In this document: positions 1 through 8,822 of the stretch, in pieces
Numbering within the stretch: position 1 is the first letter of the stretch
Layout: each line of letters begins with the position of its first letter
NCBI GenBank assembly: GCA_964493075.1
Contig: CAZBNU010000002.1
Span: 1 to 62,871 of the forward strand
Reading direction: 5' to 3'
Source of the DNA: SLFT01 sp964493075
GTDB taxonomy: Bacteria; Hydrogenedentota; Hydrogenedentia; Hydrogenedentales; CAITNO01
DNA: 62,871 nucleotides
The notes under the pieces: model-generated
Database searches by the model: none
What the model saw: only the letters and a program-made list of their open reading frames with translations
What the model was told of the DNA's origin: nothing
Made by a program: the position numbers and the translations under genes

Positions 1-65
1 AGCGGTTTCGATGCCGCCGGGGAAATGTGCGGCAGGGTCAGTTTTATGGGTTTATCCGATGTCAT
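1..65 (-). CDS. possible 5' end of an unidentified gene (partial)
   Basis: An open frame begins with ATG at 65 and runs off the left edge (MTSDKPIKLTLPHISP...). Only about 21 residues are visible, so no family can be named. There is no Shine-Dalgarno sequence. The ATG lies 6 nt after a good -10 element, so if the promoter is right the message would be leaderless. It could also be chance coding in an upstream region. Confidence 0.3.
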   Translation of the reverse strand, partial: MTSDKPIKLTLPHISPAASKP

Positions 66-71
66 ATACTG

Positions 72-101
72 AGTATATACGATATATACAGTTGAAGTCA
101 A
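72..101 (-). promoter_or_regulatory. sigma-70-type promoter with a palindrome over the -10
   Basis: On the minus strand TTGACT (96-101) and TATACT (72-77) are separated by 18 bp. The -10 is embedded in the perfect palindrome ATATACT-G-AGTATAT (64-78), which could be an operator. The start of transcription would fall at or next to the ATG at 65. Confidence 0.45.
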
Positions 102-116
102 TGTTTTGGGCTTCGC

Positions 117-152
117 GATCGGACAGATCGGACAGATCGGACGGATCGATCG
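117..152. repeat. 9-nt tandem repeat (GATCGGACA type)
   Basis: Three 9-nt units (GATCGGACA twice, then GATCGGACG) followed by a degenerate fourth. It lies in the intergenic space downstream of ribF. The period and GTCC/GGAC core are shared with other intergenic repeats in the window (near 12.1, 13.3, 16.1, 24.7 and 62.7 kb). Confidence 0.75.
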
Positions 153-188
153 GGTGGGAGTTATGAGAATGATGGGATAGAAAAGACC

Positions 189-1112
189 CTAGACCCTAAA
201 AAAATCCCGTACGTACTGCACGTCCTCGGCTATCGCCTTGATAAGTTCATCGCGGGAGGAGAATTTCTTTTCGGGGCGCAGCCGTTTGTGCAATACCAGT
301 TCCATTTCTTCGTCGTCCAGTGTACCGAAAAAATCAATGAGGTGGGCTTCCACGAGGGGTTGTTCGTCGCGGATGGTGGGCGCGATGCCGATGTTGACGG
401 CGGCAGGATGGGACATGCCCTGCACAATGGCTTCGGCTACATATACGCCGTGTGCTGGCACTGCGCCGGGGCCGATGTCGAGGTTGGCCGTGGGGAATCC
501 GAGGATTCTGCCGATGCCTCTACCCGGTGTAATCTTCCCGTAGAGGGAAAAGTTGCGGCCTAGGAACTCTTTCAGATTGTCCACTTCCCCCTGGATAACC
601 CGTTCCCGGATGAGGGTGCTGCTGACGCGCTGGCCGCCAATAATGAAGGGCGGCACTTGCAGCACTTTGAACCCGTATACCTCAGCCACGGATACCAGGT
701 AGTCATAATCGCCTGCCGCCTTATCACCGAATGCAAAATCATGGCCGACCACAATACGGACGGCATGACACTTATCCACAATGATGGATTCCACAAATTG
801 TTGCGGCGACAGGGCGACCGTTGCCGCATCGAAGGGCAGCACATAGAGCACTTCCACGCCGCAGGATTCCAATAACCGGCATTTCAGGGTGTTCGTGGTC
901 AGGATATTCGGTGCGTTCTGTGGCGAAAAGAATTGGCGCGGATGCGGTTCCAGCGTCATGACGGCGGGGGTACCATTCATTGCCTCCGCCTCTTTCACCA
1001 ACGCCTTCAAAATCTGCTGGTGTCCCAGATGCACCCCATCAAAACAGCCGATGGTCAGGATGACGTTCTCGAACTGTTCTTCTGTTGTTCTGACATCTGG
1101 AATTACCTGCAC
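189..1112 (-). CDS. ribF: bifunctional riboflavin kinase / FAD synthetase
   Basis: Converts riboflavin to FMN and FMN to FAD in the cytoplasm. At 307 residues it has the normal length. The N-terminal nucleotidyltransferase domain shows TIGCFDGVHLGHQ (residues 20-32), the HxGH-type site of FAD synthetases. The C-terminal flavokinase domain shows GRILGFPTANL. The start is GTG at 1112, with GGAGG about 10 nt upstream inside the end of truB. It is the last gene of the rimP-nusA-infB operon, 6 nt after truB, which is a common position for ribF. No FMN riboswitch is seen. Confidence 0.96.
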   Translation of the reverse strand: MQVIPDVRTTEEQFENVILTIGCFDGVHLGHQQILKALVKEAEAMNGTPAVMTLEPHPRQFFSPQNAPNILTTNTLKCRLLESCGVEVLYVLPFDAATVALSPQQFVESIIVDKCHAVRIVVGHDFAFGDKAAGDYDYLVSVAEVYGFKVLQVPPFIIGGQRVSSTLIRERVIQGEVDNLKEFLGRNFSLYGKITPGRGIGRILGFPTANLDIGPGAVPAHGVYVAEAIVQGMSHPAAVNIGIAPTIRDEQPLVEAHLIDFFGTLDDEEMELVLHKRLRPEKKFSSRDELIKAIAEDVQYVRDFFRV

Positions 1113-1118
1113 GATAAC

Positions 1119-2015
1119 TTACCTCCGGGCGAAAACCCGTTTCGGTTGCAACCGGGCGCCCATGGCGGTTGGCTGCGCCAGGGCGATAGCTATCAGTTTA
1201 CCACGGGCATCCTTGATCTGTACCCAGCCTGTGTTCACGGAACAGGGCGACAACAGCGCCTGGGACGATATGGCGCCGCCGGACAAAATAATCTCCAGAT
1301 GCGCCCCATCCACCCGCGCTTCGGGCAAATCAAGAGCGTCGTCCATGGGGATAATGCGCGCTTCCACGTCTGCGATACTGGTAAGCATATCCAAGGGGGC
1401 CGCATTCTCCAGCGCATAATTGCCAACGTGGGTTCTGCGCAGTTGCGATAACGCTGCGCCGCATCCCAGTTGCTGTCCCACATCATGACAAAGGGTACGG
1501 ACATAGGCGCCGCTGGAACATTCAATAAGCACGCCGGCTTCAGGCATATTCCAATCGGTAATGTCAAAACGCCGGATGGTAACGGGCCTTGGCTTGCGCT
1601 CCACTTCCCCACCTTCACGGGCAATTTTATAGAGACGCTTGCCGCCAATTTTGATGGCGCTGACCATGGGCGGAATCTGTTCAATATCGCCGACAAACCG
1701 GTCGCACACCGCCTGCACCTCTTCTCTGGTCAGGGTTTCCGGAACAGGTTTCTCGGCGACAACCTCCCCGTCCAGATCATGGGATTTGGTTTCAACCCCC
1801 AGGCGCATGGCGCCTTCATAGGTCTTGCCCAGGTCGGAAAAATGCTCGGACAGGCGCGTAGCCTGACCAATGCACAGGATAAGCAACCCCGTGGCACGGG
1901 GGTCCAGCGTGCCGGTATGCCCGATGCGCCGGATGCGGGTGGCCTTGCGCAGGGCATCCACCACGTCGTGGGAGGTTATGCCCCGGGGCTTATCCACCAG
2001 AAGTATGCCATTCAT
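1119..2015 (-). CDS. truB: tRNA pseudouridine-55 synthase
   Basis: Isomerises U55 to pseudouridine in the T-loop of tRNAs. It starts GILLVDKPRGITSHDVV and has the family motif GHTGTLDPRATGLL (residues 33-46), whose Asp is the catalytic nucleophile. At 298 residues it spans the synthase core and a C-terminal PUA-like segment (GWVQIKDARGKLIAIA). It lies between the rbfA/nrnA fusion and ribF, the usual order in this operon. A 150-bp gap on its 5' side holds an 88-bp inverted repeat, so it may also be set apart post-transcriptionally. Confidence 0.96.
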   Translation of the reverse strand: MNGILLVDKPRGITSHDVVDALRKATRIRRIGHTGTLDPRATGLLILCIGQATRLSEHFSDLGKTYEGAMRLGVETKSHDLDGEVVAEKPVPETLTREEVQAVCDRFVGDIEQIPPMVSAIKIGGKRLYKIAREGGEVERKPRPVTIRRFDITDWNMPEAGVLIECSSGAYVRTLCHDVGQQLGCGAALSQLRRTHVGNYALENAAPLDMLTSIADVEARIIPMDDALDLPEARVDGAHLEIILSGGAISSQALLSPCSVNTGWVQIKDARGKLIAIALAQPTAMGARLQPKRVFARR

Positions 2016-2041
2016 ATAAATTGTGCCTTATTTTCAGTTTA

Positions 2042-2129
2042 GTAGGGTGGGTAAAGCGGATGCGGAACCCACCAGAATAAACGGTTACATCGGAAATGGT
2101 GGGTTTCGCATCCGCTTCACCCACCCTAC
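2042..2129. repeat. 88-bp REP-like inverted repeat (GTAGGGTGGGTAAAGCGG family)
   Basis: Two 32-nt arms (2042-2073 and 2098-2129) are reverse complements with two mismatches, around a 24-nt loop. The arms start GTAGGGTGGGT and contain GGATGCG and AACCCACC. Related solo arms occur at 24758-24792 and 53642-53679. This type of imperfect palindrome is found dispersed in many bacterial genomes. It sits in the truB leader and would fold in the polycistronic RNA. Confidence 0.8.
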
Positions 2130-2165
2130 AGCAGCTGATCCGTCTACCATCATTAATAGGAGAAA

Positions 2166-3512
2166 CTATGCTTCTTCAGAAACATCAACGGCTTGGAGGA
2201 GTGCGGCCAGCAACGTTTCTTTGGCCTGTTCCAGGGGCATGTCCAGGGTAGCGCCCGCCGCTGGCGCATGGCCGCCGCCGCCGAACTGACGCAAAAAGGC
2301 AGCACTGTCAAAGGAGGCGTCAGACCGGAGACTCACCCGTGTCGTATCGTCTTCGAAACTCTTGAACAATACGGCAACATTAACCGTTTCGACATTCTTC
2401 CAATAGTTGATGAAGTTCTCTGCATCTTCCTTGCGCGCATCCAGCTCTTCCAAATCTTGTGCGGTCACCCAAGACACGGCAATCCGTCCGTCCTTGTGGA
2501 ATTCCACACGGGACAAGGTACGACACAGCAATTCAAACTTTCGGCGTGGCGTGTTGCTGAAGAATTTTTCGTTCCAGGGATGTACGTTAACGCCCGTTTC
2601 AAGCAAACGGCCCGCAATGTGATGCGTCCGTGCCGTGGTATTGGAAAAGCGGAAACAGCCCGTGTCTGTTGCCACAGCGGCATAAAGGCATAGGGCGGCT
2701 TCCTGTGAAATCGGCGCTTCTGCCGCATCGAACAATTCAGCCACAATCTCACCCGTAGACGCATAGGACGCATCAATAAATCCAGAAGCGCCCGGCTCCC
2801 CCGCTTCAAGATGGTGGTCAATAATAAGGAGCCTCTTTTCGGGCAAAATATTCTCCGCCACATCACCCAGTCGGTCACACCGTCCACAATCCAGCAGAAT
2901 GGCAAGATCGTAATCGGGTAGATCCGCCTCGGCATCCACAATCGTTTTTGCGCCCGGCAGTTCCTGATACATTAACGGTATAGGATCAGCAGCAGCACAG
3001 GTAATGTTTGTTTTCCCCAGTTCCTGAAGCAGCAGGCGCATAGCCAGCATGGTGCCTATGGCGTCGCCATCGGGATTCTCATGACAGACCAGATAAAACA
3101 CATTGCTTTCACGGAGGACAGCCACCAGTTCGCCAAAAGATAACTGGAGCATGGGCTGTTGCTGCTGTTCGGCATGAATTTCCTCAAACACTTCCTCCAG
3201 ATGATACACCTTGTCCAGCGTATCATCCGGGAAAAAGCGTATCTCCGGAATCACCCGAATATGCAGGTACCTGCCCACCTCGCGGCGTATCCAACCAGCA
3301 GAATTTTGAAGCCCGATAAGGGAACTCTTTCGCTCGGCTTCATCACCAAAAAGGCTGACATAGACATTGGCATAACGCAAATCCTTGGACATGCGCACAT
3401 CCATAACGGAAACAAAGCCGATACGGGGATCCTTCAATCCCTTGGTCAGCAGTTTGGCGATTTCTTCTTTGATAAGCGCGGCGACACGCACCGGCCTGCC
3501 TTTGAATTTCAT
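2166..3512 (-). CDS. fusion: ribosome-binding factor A + DHH-DHHA1 phosphoesterase (NrnA-like)
   Basis: Two proteins normally encoded by adjacent genes are joined in one 448-residue frame. Residues 1 to about 118 are RbfA (GRPVRVAALIKEEIA..., GLKDPRIGFVSV, ...RFFPDDTLDKVYHLEE), which assists 30S maturation at the 5' end of 16S rRNA. Residues from about 125 are a DHH phosphoesterase with CHENPDGDAIGT, DCGR, IIDHHLE and the DHHA1 motif QFGGGGHAPAAG, as in nanoRNase/pAp phosphatase NrnA. All metal-binding motifs look intact. The linker is the Gln-rich HAEQQQQPM. It overlaps ylxP by 4 nt. The fusion is visible as one uninterrupted frame; whether it is cleaved is unknown. Confidence 0.93.
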   Translation of the reverse strand: MKFKGRPVRVAALIKEEIAKLLTKGLKDPRIGFVSVMDVRMSKDLRYANVYVSLFGDEAERKSSLIGLQNSAGWIRREVGRYLHIRVIPEIRFFPDDTLDKVYHLEEVFEEIHAEQQQQPMLQLSFGELVAVLRESNVFYLVCHENPDGDAIGTMLAMRLLLQELGKTNITCAAADPIPLMYQELPGAKTIVDAEADLPDYDLAILLDCGRCDRLGDVAENILPEKRLLIIDHHLEAGEPGASGFIDASYASTGEIVAELFDAAEAPISQEAALCLYAAVATDTGCFRFSNTTARTHHIAGRLLETGVNVHPWNEKFFSNTPRRKFELLCRTLSRVEFHKDGRIAVSWVTAQDLEELDARKEDAENFINYWKNVETVNVAVLFKSFEDDTTRVSLRSDASFDSAAFLRQFGGGGHAPAAGATLDMPLEQAKETLLAALLQAVDVSEEA

Positions 3513-3790
3513 AGCATTTCAATCCTGTAATCGGCCAGAACGGCAGCGCTGTTTGTGGAGACATAATCTGCCATGCTGCTTAACTGGCTGTTCACATGCC
3601 TGACATCCGTACCCACGACACATGCCGCGATGCGGCTTCGCTGCCAAGTATCCTGAAAGGCGACTTCCGCAACAGAACAATTAAAGCGGTTACGAAGCCG
3701 GTCCTTGAGACTCTTGATTACCCTTCTCTTGTCTTTTAGCGAATGGGCCTCGGGAATCAATAAATCAAGTTGCAGCGTGCCAACGGTCAC
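3509..3790 (-). CDS. ylxP: DUF503 family protein (YlxP-like)
   Basis: A 93-residue small protein with the family signature LQLDLLIPEAHSLKDKRRVIKSLKDRLRNRFNC near the N-terminus. YlxP-type proteins are encoded between infB and rbfA in many bacteria and are thought to act in ribosome assembly, though the exact role is not settled. Its ATG overlaps the end of infB by 4 nt and its stop overlaps rbfA by 4 nt, so translation is probably coupled. Confidence 0.88.
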   Translation of the reverse strand: MTVGTLQLDLLIPEAHSLKDKRRVIKSLKDRLRNRFNCSVAEVAFQDTWQRSRIAACVVGTDVRHVNSQLSSMADYVSTNSAAVLADYRIEML

Positions 3791-6700
3791 GACGTTTCCT
3801 GTACAAGTGTTTTGGCAACGGATTCAATCTTGAACATTTCAATTACGTCCCCGACATGAATATCATTAAACTTATCCAGTTTAATGCCACATTCGTAACC
3901 AGTCGCAACAGAACGGACATCGTCTTTCATACGACGCAGCGATACGATAGTACCTTCATACACAATGACGCCATCCCGCACAAGACGAGCGGAAGCGCTC
4001 CGCTGCGCTTCTCCGTCTGTCATGTAACATCCAGCAATATTGCCCAACGCGGATGAGGAGAAAACCTCCCGCACTTCTGCATGGCCGAGGACAACCTCTT
4101 TCTTGTCGGGGGTCAACATGCCCTCCAGAGCGTTACGCACCTGGTCGAGGGCTTCGTAAATAATTCTGTAGGTGCGGATATCCACACCAACCTGTTCGGC
4201 AAGTTTCTGCACCTTGGAGTTTGCTGTTACATGGAAGCCGATAATCACGGCATCACTGGCCTCCGCGAGTACCACATCGGACTCGTTGATACCACCCACG
4301 CCCGAGTGAATCACATTGATAGAAACCTCTTCGTTGCCCATCTTCGCGAAACTGGTACGCAGCACATCCACAGAACCCTGCACATCCGATTTGATAATTA
4401 CATTGAGTTTCTTCTGTTCCTGACCTTCGAATCGGGCGTGGAAATCTTCCAGCGTCATGTGCCGGGTCGCAGGACCTCGTTTAAGTTTGGATCGTGCGGC
4501 TCGTTGTTCTGCGATATTACGCGCTACACGCTCATCCGGGGTCACAATAAAGATATCGCCTGCATCCGGCGGTGTTTCAAATCCCGTAACAGCAACCGGC
4601 GTGGACGGTCCTGCCTCCTGCACGTTTTCGCCCCGGCAGGTGGTCATGGAGCGCACACGCCCGTAGGTACAGCCGGCAAGGAAGGTATCGCCCACCCGCA
4701 GGGTTCCATCCTGCACCAAGACCCAGGCAACCGGTCCCAGTCCCACAGCAATTTCCGATTCTACAATGGCGCCGCGTGCGCGTTTGTCCGGATTGGCCCT
4801 CAATTCCAACATATCAGACTGCAGCACCAGCATCTCCATCAACTCGGTAACGCCCTGATTCATCTTTGCGGAAATGTTGCGCATGATCACCTTGCCGCCC
4901 CAGGCATCATCCACCAGTCCATACTGGGTTAATTCCTGTCGCACACGGTCCGGCTGGGCATTATCAAGGTCACACTTGTTGATGGCCACCACAATGGGCA
5001 CTTCTGCCGCTTTTGCGTGGTCAATCGCCTCTATGGTCTGGGGCTTAACGCCGTCATTAGCGGCAACCACAAGCACCACCACATCGGTAATATGCGCGCC
5101 ACGGGCACGCATTTGTGTGAAGGCCTGGTGGCCGGGCGTATCCAGGAACGTCACTCGGCCCTGCTCAATTTCGATATCGTAGGCGGCAATGTGTTGTGTA
5201 ATACCACCCGCTTCACCTTCGGCGACCTTGGTGGAACGTATCACATCCAGCAGAGAAGTCTTACCGTGGTCTACATGCCCCATGACCGTTACCACCGGCG
5301 GACGCGGCTTAAGCGAGGCAGGATCATCCTCCTCTTTCGCAAACAGCGCTTCTTCTTCGGGAATAACCACCCGCACCTCAAAGTTGAGTTTTCCAGCAAC
5401 AAGCCGGACAACCTCCATGTCGAGAGTCTGGTTCTTCGTAGCCGATATATTTTCATCCATCAACGTCAATATAAGGTCGTTAACGGGCATATCCATAAGG
5501 TTGGCCAGGACTTCAACCGTGACCATTTCTTCTACTTCAATAATGCCGCCCATGGGCTGGTCTGATGTTTCAGTCACTTGATCCTCGCGACGTTTCTTGC
5601 GTCTTTTGCGCACACCACCAGAGACAGCACCCGCTTGAAATTCCTTCACGGCGGCGGCGGCTTCGCGCAGGCTATTCTGTTCACGCATGCGGTTGCGCTC
5701 GGCACGCTTGACTTTCTTCCGCGCCGTCTTGCTCAAGCCCGCATCTGCTTTTCCTTTTTCCTTAATCGGTGGCGGCGCGGAAGCCACTGGATCAAAAGTC
5801 TCCAACAAGGGTGTGGCAAGCCGGTCGCTTTTTCTTGACGCTGCCGGTGGCGGTCCTTGTTTACGGCGTTCTTTCTTTTCCTGCTCCCTGCGCTTACGCT
5901 CCTGATCTCGCCTTATGACCTCTGCCACCACCTCCGGGTCCGGCGCTACATCCGAAACGATCGCACCCTTCTTTTCTTCCTGCTTCTTCTGCTGCCGCTC
6001 CTTCTCGCGCGTTGCCCGCCGGCGTTCCTCTGCCTCGTGGCGCTGTTCCGCTGCTGCGAGTTTCCCCCTGGCGTGGGCGCTATCGTCCTCTCCGGACTCC
6101 ATCTTCTCCTGCAATTTGGCCGCCGCTGCCAGGGCATCCTCTTCAGAATCCACTATAATTTCAGCGCGTGGTGCGAGAGGAATCTTGGGCGCCACAGGAT
6201 CGGCTTCTGCCGTTTCCTCTTCCGCAATATTTTCGGACGCAGGCTCTGCCACATCCAAAATCTCCGCCTCAACTTCGACAACAGGCGTTTCAGCTTCTAC
6301 GGATGGCGCTTCTGCCGTTTGCGCCTCATCTACGACTTCAACACCACGCTGTTCGCCAGCCTCCTCAACCGCTTCTTCCGGCTTAACCAGAACTTCCGCC
6401 ACATCTTCGCTTTCTTGAGCCTCCCGTCCTTCATCCTTTTCTGCTTCGGCTGAAGATTCCTCTCCGGATTCTTCTTTTTCGGGTTGGGGCTTCACTGGCG
6501 CAGCCGTCTTTTTTTTGGCCGGGGCTGCTTTCTTTTTGGCCGCCGCTTTTCGTTTAGCGGCCGCAGCCTTCTTCTTTGCCTCCGCGGCCTCTTTTTTGCG
6601 CTCCGCTTCCCGAGCCTTTTCCTCCGCCTTCTTTATGGCAGCGTACTTCTTTTCGAAAACCGTCTCATCCTCATCGATGTCAAGCAAAAGATCAACCGCG

Positions 6701-6816
6701 TCGTCGTCAATTTCCGTATCCACGTCCGCGATTTGAAACTGCAGTTTTCGAAGGACTTCGACCGCATATTCCGCGGCCATTTCAAGTCGCTCCGCCAAAC
6801 TGGCAATAGTCTGCAT
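3787..6816 (-). CDS. infB: translation initiation factor IF-2
   Basis: GTPase that places initiator tRNA on the 30S subunit and promotes subunit joining. About 1009 residues: an N-terminal IF2_N helix (MQTIASLAERLEM), then some 450 residues rich in Lys, Ala and Glu, then the G domain near residue 512 with GHVDHGKT (G1), DTPGHQAF (G3) and NKCD (G4), and the C-terminal beta-barrel and initiator-tRNA domains. A TTG lies upstream at 6837, but the AGGAGG 10 nt before the ATG at 6816 decides the start. It is 108 nt after nusA in the same operon. The long charged linker is larger than in E. coli IF-2. Confidence 0.96.
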   Translation of the reverse strand: MQTIASLAERLEMAAEYAVEVLRKLQFQIADVDTEIDDDAVDLLLDIDEDETVFEKKYAAIKKAEEKAREAERKKEAAEAKKKAAAAKRKAAAKKKAAPAKKKTAAPVKPQPEKEESGEESSAEAEKDEGREAQESEDVAEVLVKPEEAVEEAGEQRGVEVVDEAQTAEAPSVEAETPVVEVEAEILDVAEPASENIAEEETAEADPVAPKIPLAPRAEIIVDSEEDALAAAAKLQEKMESGEDDSAHARGKLAAAEQRHEAEERRRATREKERQQKKQEEKKGAIVSDVAPDPEVVAEVIRRDQERKRREQEKKERRKQGPPPAASRKSDRLATPLLETFDPVASAPPPIKEKGKADAGLSKTARKKVKRAERNRMREQNSLREAAAAVKEFQAGAVSGGVRKRRKKRREDQVTETSDQPMGGIIEVEEMVTVEVLANLMDMPVNDLILTLMDENISATKNQTLDMEVVRLVAGKLNFEVRVVIPEEEALFAKEEDDPASLKPRPPVVTVMGHVDHGKTSLLDVIRSTKVAEGEAGGITQHIAAYDIEIEQGRVTFLDTPGHQAFTQMRARGAHITDVVVLVVAANDGVKPQTIEAIDHAKAAEVPIVVAINKCDLDNAQPDRVRQELTQYGLVDDAWGGKVIMRNISAKMNQGVTELMEMLVLQSDMLELRANPDKRARGAIVESEIAVGLGPVAWVLVQDGTLRVGDTFLAGCTYGRVRSMTTCRGENVQEAGPSTPVAVTGFETPPDAGDIFIVTPDERVARNIAEQRAARSKLKRGPATRHMTLEDFHARFEGQEQKKLNVIIKSDVQGSVDVLRTSFAKMGNEEVSINVIHSGVGGINESDVVLAEASDAVIIGFHVTANSKVQKLAEQVGVDIRTYRIIYEALDQVRNALEGMLTPDKKEVVLGHAEVREVFSSSALGNIAGCYMTDGEAQRSASARLVRDGVIVYEGTIVSLRRMKDDVRSVATGYECGIKLDKFNDIHVGDVIEMFKIESVAKTLVQETS

Positions 6817-6924
6817 ATACCTTAAACCTCCTGACAATGTCGCAGTTGTTTACTCGTTTTTGCTCAACAAAAAATATTCATTTTACACCGGCACAAGACT
6901 GCATGCCCGGTGACTGTTGTCCGT

Positions 6925-8136
6925 TTATTCCTGTTCGTCTTCTGTGTCAGCCGTTTCTGGCGAATCTTCCACCGACGTATCTTCTTCCGGCACTGCCACG
7001 TCTTGCTCGGTGGCGCTATCTTCTTCTGATGCTGCCACATTTTCTTCAACGGCAGCGTCTTCTTCATCCGTGACATCAACGCCCTCGGGCATCGCTGTCT
7101 CAATCACCGGATCACCTTCGCCGCGTATATCAATGTTCCATCCCAGCAACTGTGACGCCAGACGGGCATTCTGGCCGCGTTTTCCTATTGCGAGCGATAA
7201 CTGGTCCTGAGGCACCACCACATGAATGCGTTTCATTTCTTCATTCATCTTGATGTCCAGAATATCCGCCGGATTAAGGGAATTGACACACAACTCAACC
7301 ACTTTGTCACTCCACCGGATAATATCGATCTTCTCGCCATTCAGTTCTTCCACAACAGCACGCACCCGCGATCCTTTAAGCCCCACGCAAGCGCCAACGG
7401 CATCCACATTGGGGTCCATAGACGCAACAGCGACTTTGGTTCGACTACCCGGGTCCCGGGCAATGGCCTTGATAACTACTGTGTCATCATATATTTCAGG
7501 GACTTCCATCTCAAAAAGGGATCGCACCAAGTCCACCGAAGTGCGTGAAAGCACCACCTGCGGTCCCCGGGGCGACCGGTCCACTTCAATAAGAATCGCA
7601 CGTATGCGGTCACCGACTTTATATTTTTCGCGGGGGGATTGCTCGCGAACGGGCACCACGGCTTCCACCTGTCCCACAGAGACAATAATATTGCCCCGGC
7701 TGATCCGCTTGACCGCTCCCGTAACAACATCGCCTTCACGTTGCTTGAATTCCTCAAAAATACGTTCCCGCTCCGCATCCTTTATTTTCTGGATTATGAC
7801 CTGGCGTGCTGTCTGGGCGGCAATCCGCCCGAAATTTGCAGGCTGGGCCGGCACTTTAAGACGATTGCCCACCACCACATCGGGATTCAGTTTAAGTGCT
7901 TCTTCAAGGGCAATTTCCTCGGCAGGATCGGAAACTTTCTCAACCACAAGACGTATCTCAAACACATTAAACGTCAGCGTTTCCGGGTCCACTTGCACGG
8001 ACACGTGTGCCGCTTTGTTCATGGGCTTGCGCGCAGCGGTTTCAATGGCACTACGAATAGCCTCCAGCAATGTGGCGCGGTCAACACTCTTTTCCGCTTC
8101 AAGTTGCTGCAATATCATTTTTAAGTTGTCAGTCAA
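6925..8136 (-). CDS. nusA: transcription elongation/termination factor NusA
   Basis: Binds RNA polymerase and nascent RNA, and modulates pausing, termination and antitermination. The 403 residues carry the N-terminal polymerase-binding domain, an S1 domain (EGDVVTGAVKRISRGNIIVSVG) and two KH domains (VGACVGLKGSRVRAVVEEL; LAIGKRGQNARLASQLLGW). They end in an acidic Glu/Asp/Ala tail of about 45 residues instead of the AR repeats of enterobacteria. The start is TTG at 8136, with AGGAGAAA placed correctly before it. It lies 25 nt after rimP. A NusA-binding transcript with a terminator in its own leader (8663-8690) would allow feedback, which is inference. Confidence 0.96.
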   Translation of the reverse strand: MTDNLKMILQQLEAEKSVDRATLLEAIRSAIETAARKPMNKAAHVSVQVDPETLTFNVFEIRLVVEKVSDPAEEIALEEALKLNPDVVVGNRLKVPAQPANFGRIAAQTARQVIIQKIKDAERERIFEEFKQREGDVVTGAVKRISRGNIIVSVGQVEAVVPVREQSPREKYKVGDRIRAILIEVDRSPRGPQVVLSRTSVDLVRSLFEMEVPEIYDDTVVIKAIARDPGSRTKVAVASMDPNVDAVGACVGLKGSRVRAVVEELNGEKIDIIRWSDKVVELCVNSLNPADILDIKMNEEMKRIHVVVPQDQLSLAIGKRGQNARLASQLLGWNIDIRGEGDPVIETAMPEGVDVTDEEDAAVEENVAASEEDSATEQDVAVPEEDTSVEDSPETADTEDEQE

Positions 8137-8161
8137 GGCGTTTCTCCTTAAACCAACGCGT

Positions 8162-8620
8162 CTAGCGATCTAATCGCGCTTTTTTTATGTTTTCAAGATG
8201 TAGGGTCACTTCCTGACCCGATACATCCAGAACAACCATATCGGTATCCACCTGTTTCAACACACCCTTGAACTTCGTACGTCCGTCTGCAGGCGCATGG
8301 GTGGACACCCGCAACGTCTCACCAATAACACGCTGAAAATGCTCCAGTTTTCTTACCGGGCGATTCCAGCCGGGCGATGAAACTTCCAACAAATAGCGTC
8401 CGTCAATGAATGTCGCTTCATCCAGAAGCGGATTCAAAACACGGGTAGCACGGGTACAGTCGTCCAGCGTAATGCCACCGTCTTCCTTGTCAATAAAAAG
8501 ACGCAACAGGGCGGCGCCGCCCTGACGGCTGTACTCCACTTCAATCAATTCATAGCCAATGTCCCGGAGATCAGGCTCAAGCAGCTGCCATACCTGACGA
8601 ATAAGCGCAGCCGTTTCCAT
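8162..8620 (-). CDS. rimP: ribosome maturation factor RimP
   Basis: Assists 30S assembly. About 152 residues with the family features: YELIEVEYSRQGGAALLRLFIDKEDGGITLDDC in the N-terminal half, YLLEVSSPGWNRPV in the middle, and an SH3-like C-terminal part. The frame extends to a TTG at 8629, but AAAGG directly abuts that codon and suits the ATG at 8620 better. First gene of the rimP-nusA-infB-ylxP-rbfA/nrnA-truB-ribF operon. Confidence 0.94.
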   Translation of the reverse strand: METAALIRQVWQLLEPDLRDIGYELIEVEYSRQGGAALLRLFIDKEDGGITLDDCTRATRVLNPLLDEATFIDGRYLLEVSSPGWNRPVRKLEHFQRVIGETLRVSTHAPADGRTKFKGVLKQVDTDMVVLDVSGQEVTLHLENIKKARLDR

Positions 8621-8662
8621 TTCAATCAACCTTTCCGAAACATAAAAACATAACCAAAAACA

Positions 8663-8690
8663 AACAAAAAAAGTGGGTCGAGACCCACTT
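8663..8690 (-). terminator. intrinsic terminator in the rimP leader (attenuator candidate)
   Basis: On the minus strand a perfect 9-bp stem (AAGTGGGTC / GACCCACTT, 8671-8690) is followed at once by a T-rich run. It lies about 20 nt downstream of the predicted start from the promoter at 8717-8746 and upstream of rimP. It can therefore terminate the operon's own transcript as well as any read-through from pgeF. Confidence 0.75.
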
Positions 8691-8716
8691 TTCTACGGCC
8701 ACTATTTGCATCGCGC

Positions 8717-8746
8717 ACTATAACATAAAGTGCGCGGTTGACGCAA
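8717..8746 (-). promoter_or_regulatory. promoter of the rimP-nusA-infB operon
   Basis: On the minus strand TTGCGT (8741-8746), 18-bp spacer ending TGT, TATAGT (8717-8722): an extended -10 promoter. The -10 lies in the inverted repeat CGCGCAC...GTGCGCG (8712-8736), which could be an operator or part of the RNA 5' end. Confidence 0.55.
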
Positions 8747-8822
8747 GAGACCGCTCATCCGCTTTTAACTGTGAAACACAGAAAAGTCGGAACACTGCTG
8801 TATACAGCGCTATCTGTTTGGT

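Noticed and set aside
1..188. FMN riboswitch associated with ribF
   Set aside because: ribF is at the distal end of a long operon and no RFN-element core sequences are visible on either side.
5857..6453. Long plus-strand frames opposite infB
   Set aside because: They mirror the Lys/Ala/Glu-rich region of IF-2 and show no family or initiation signals.
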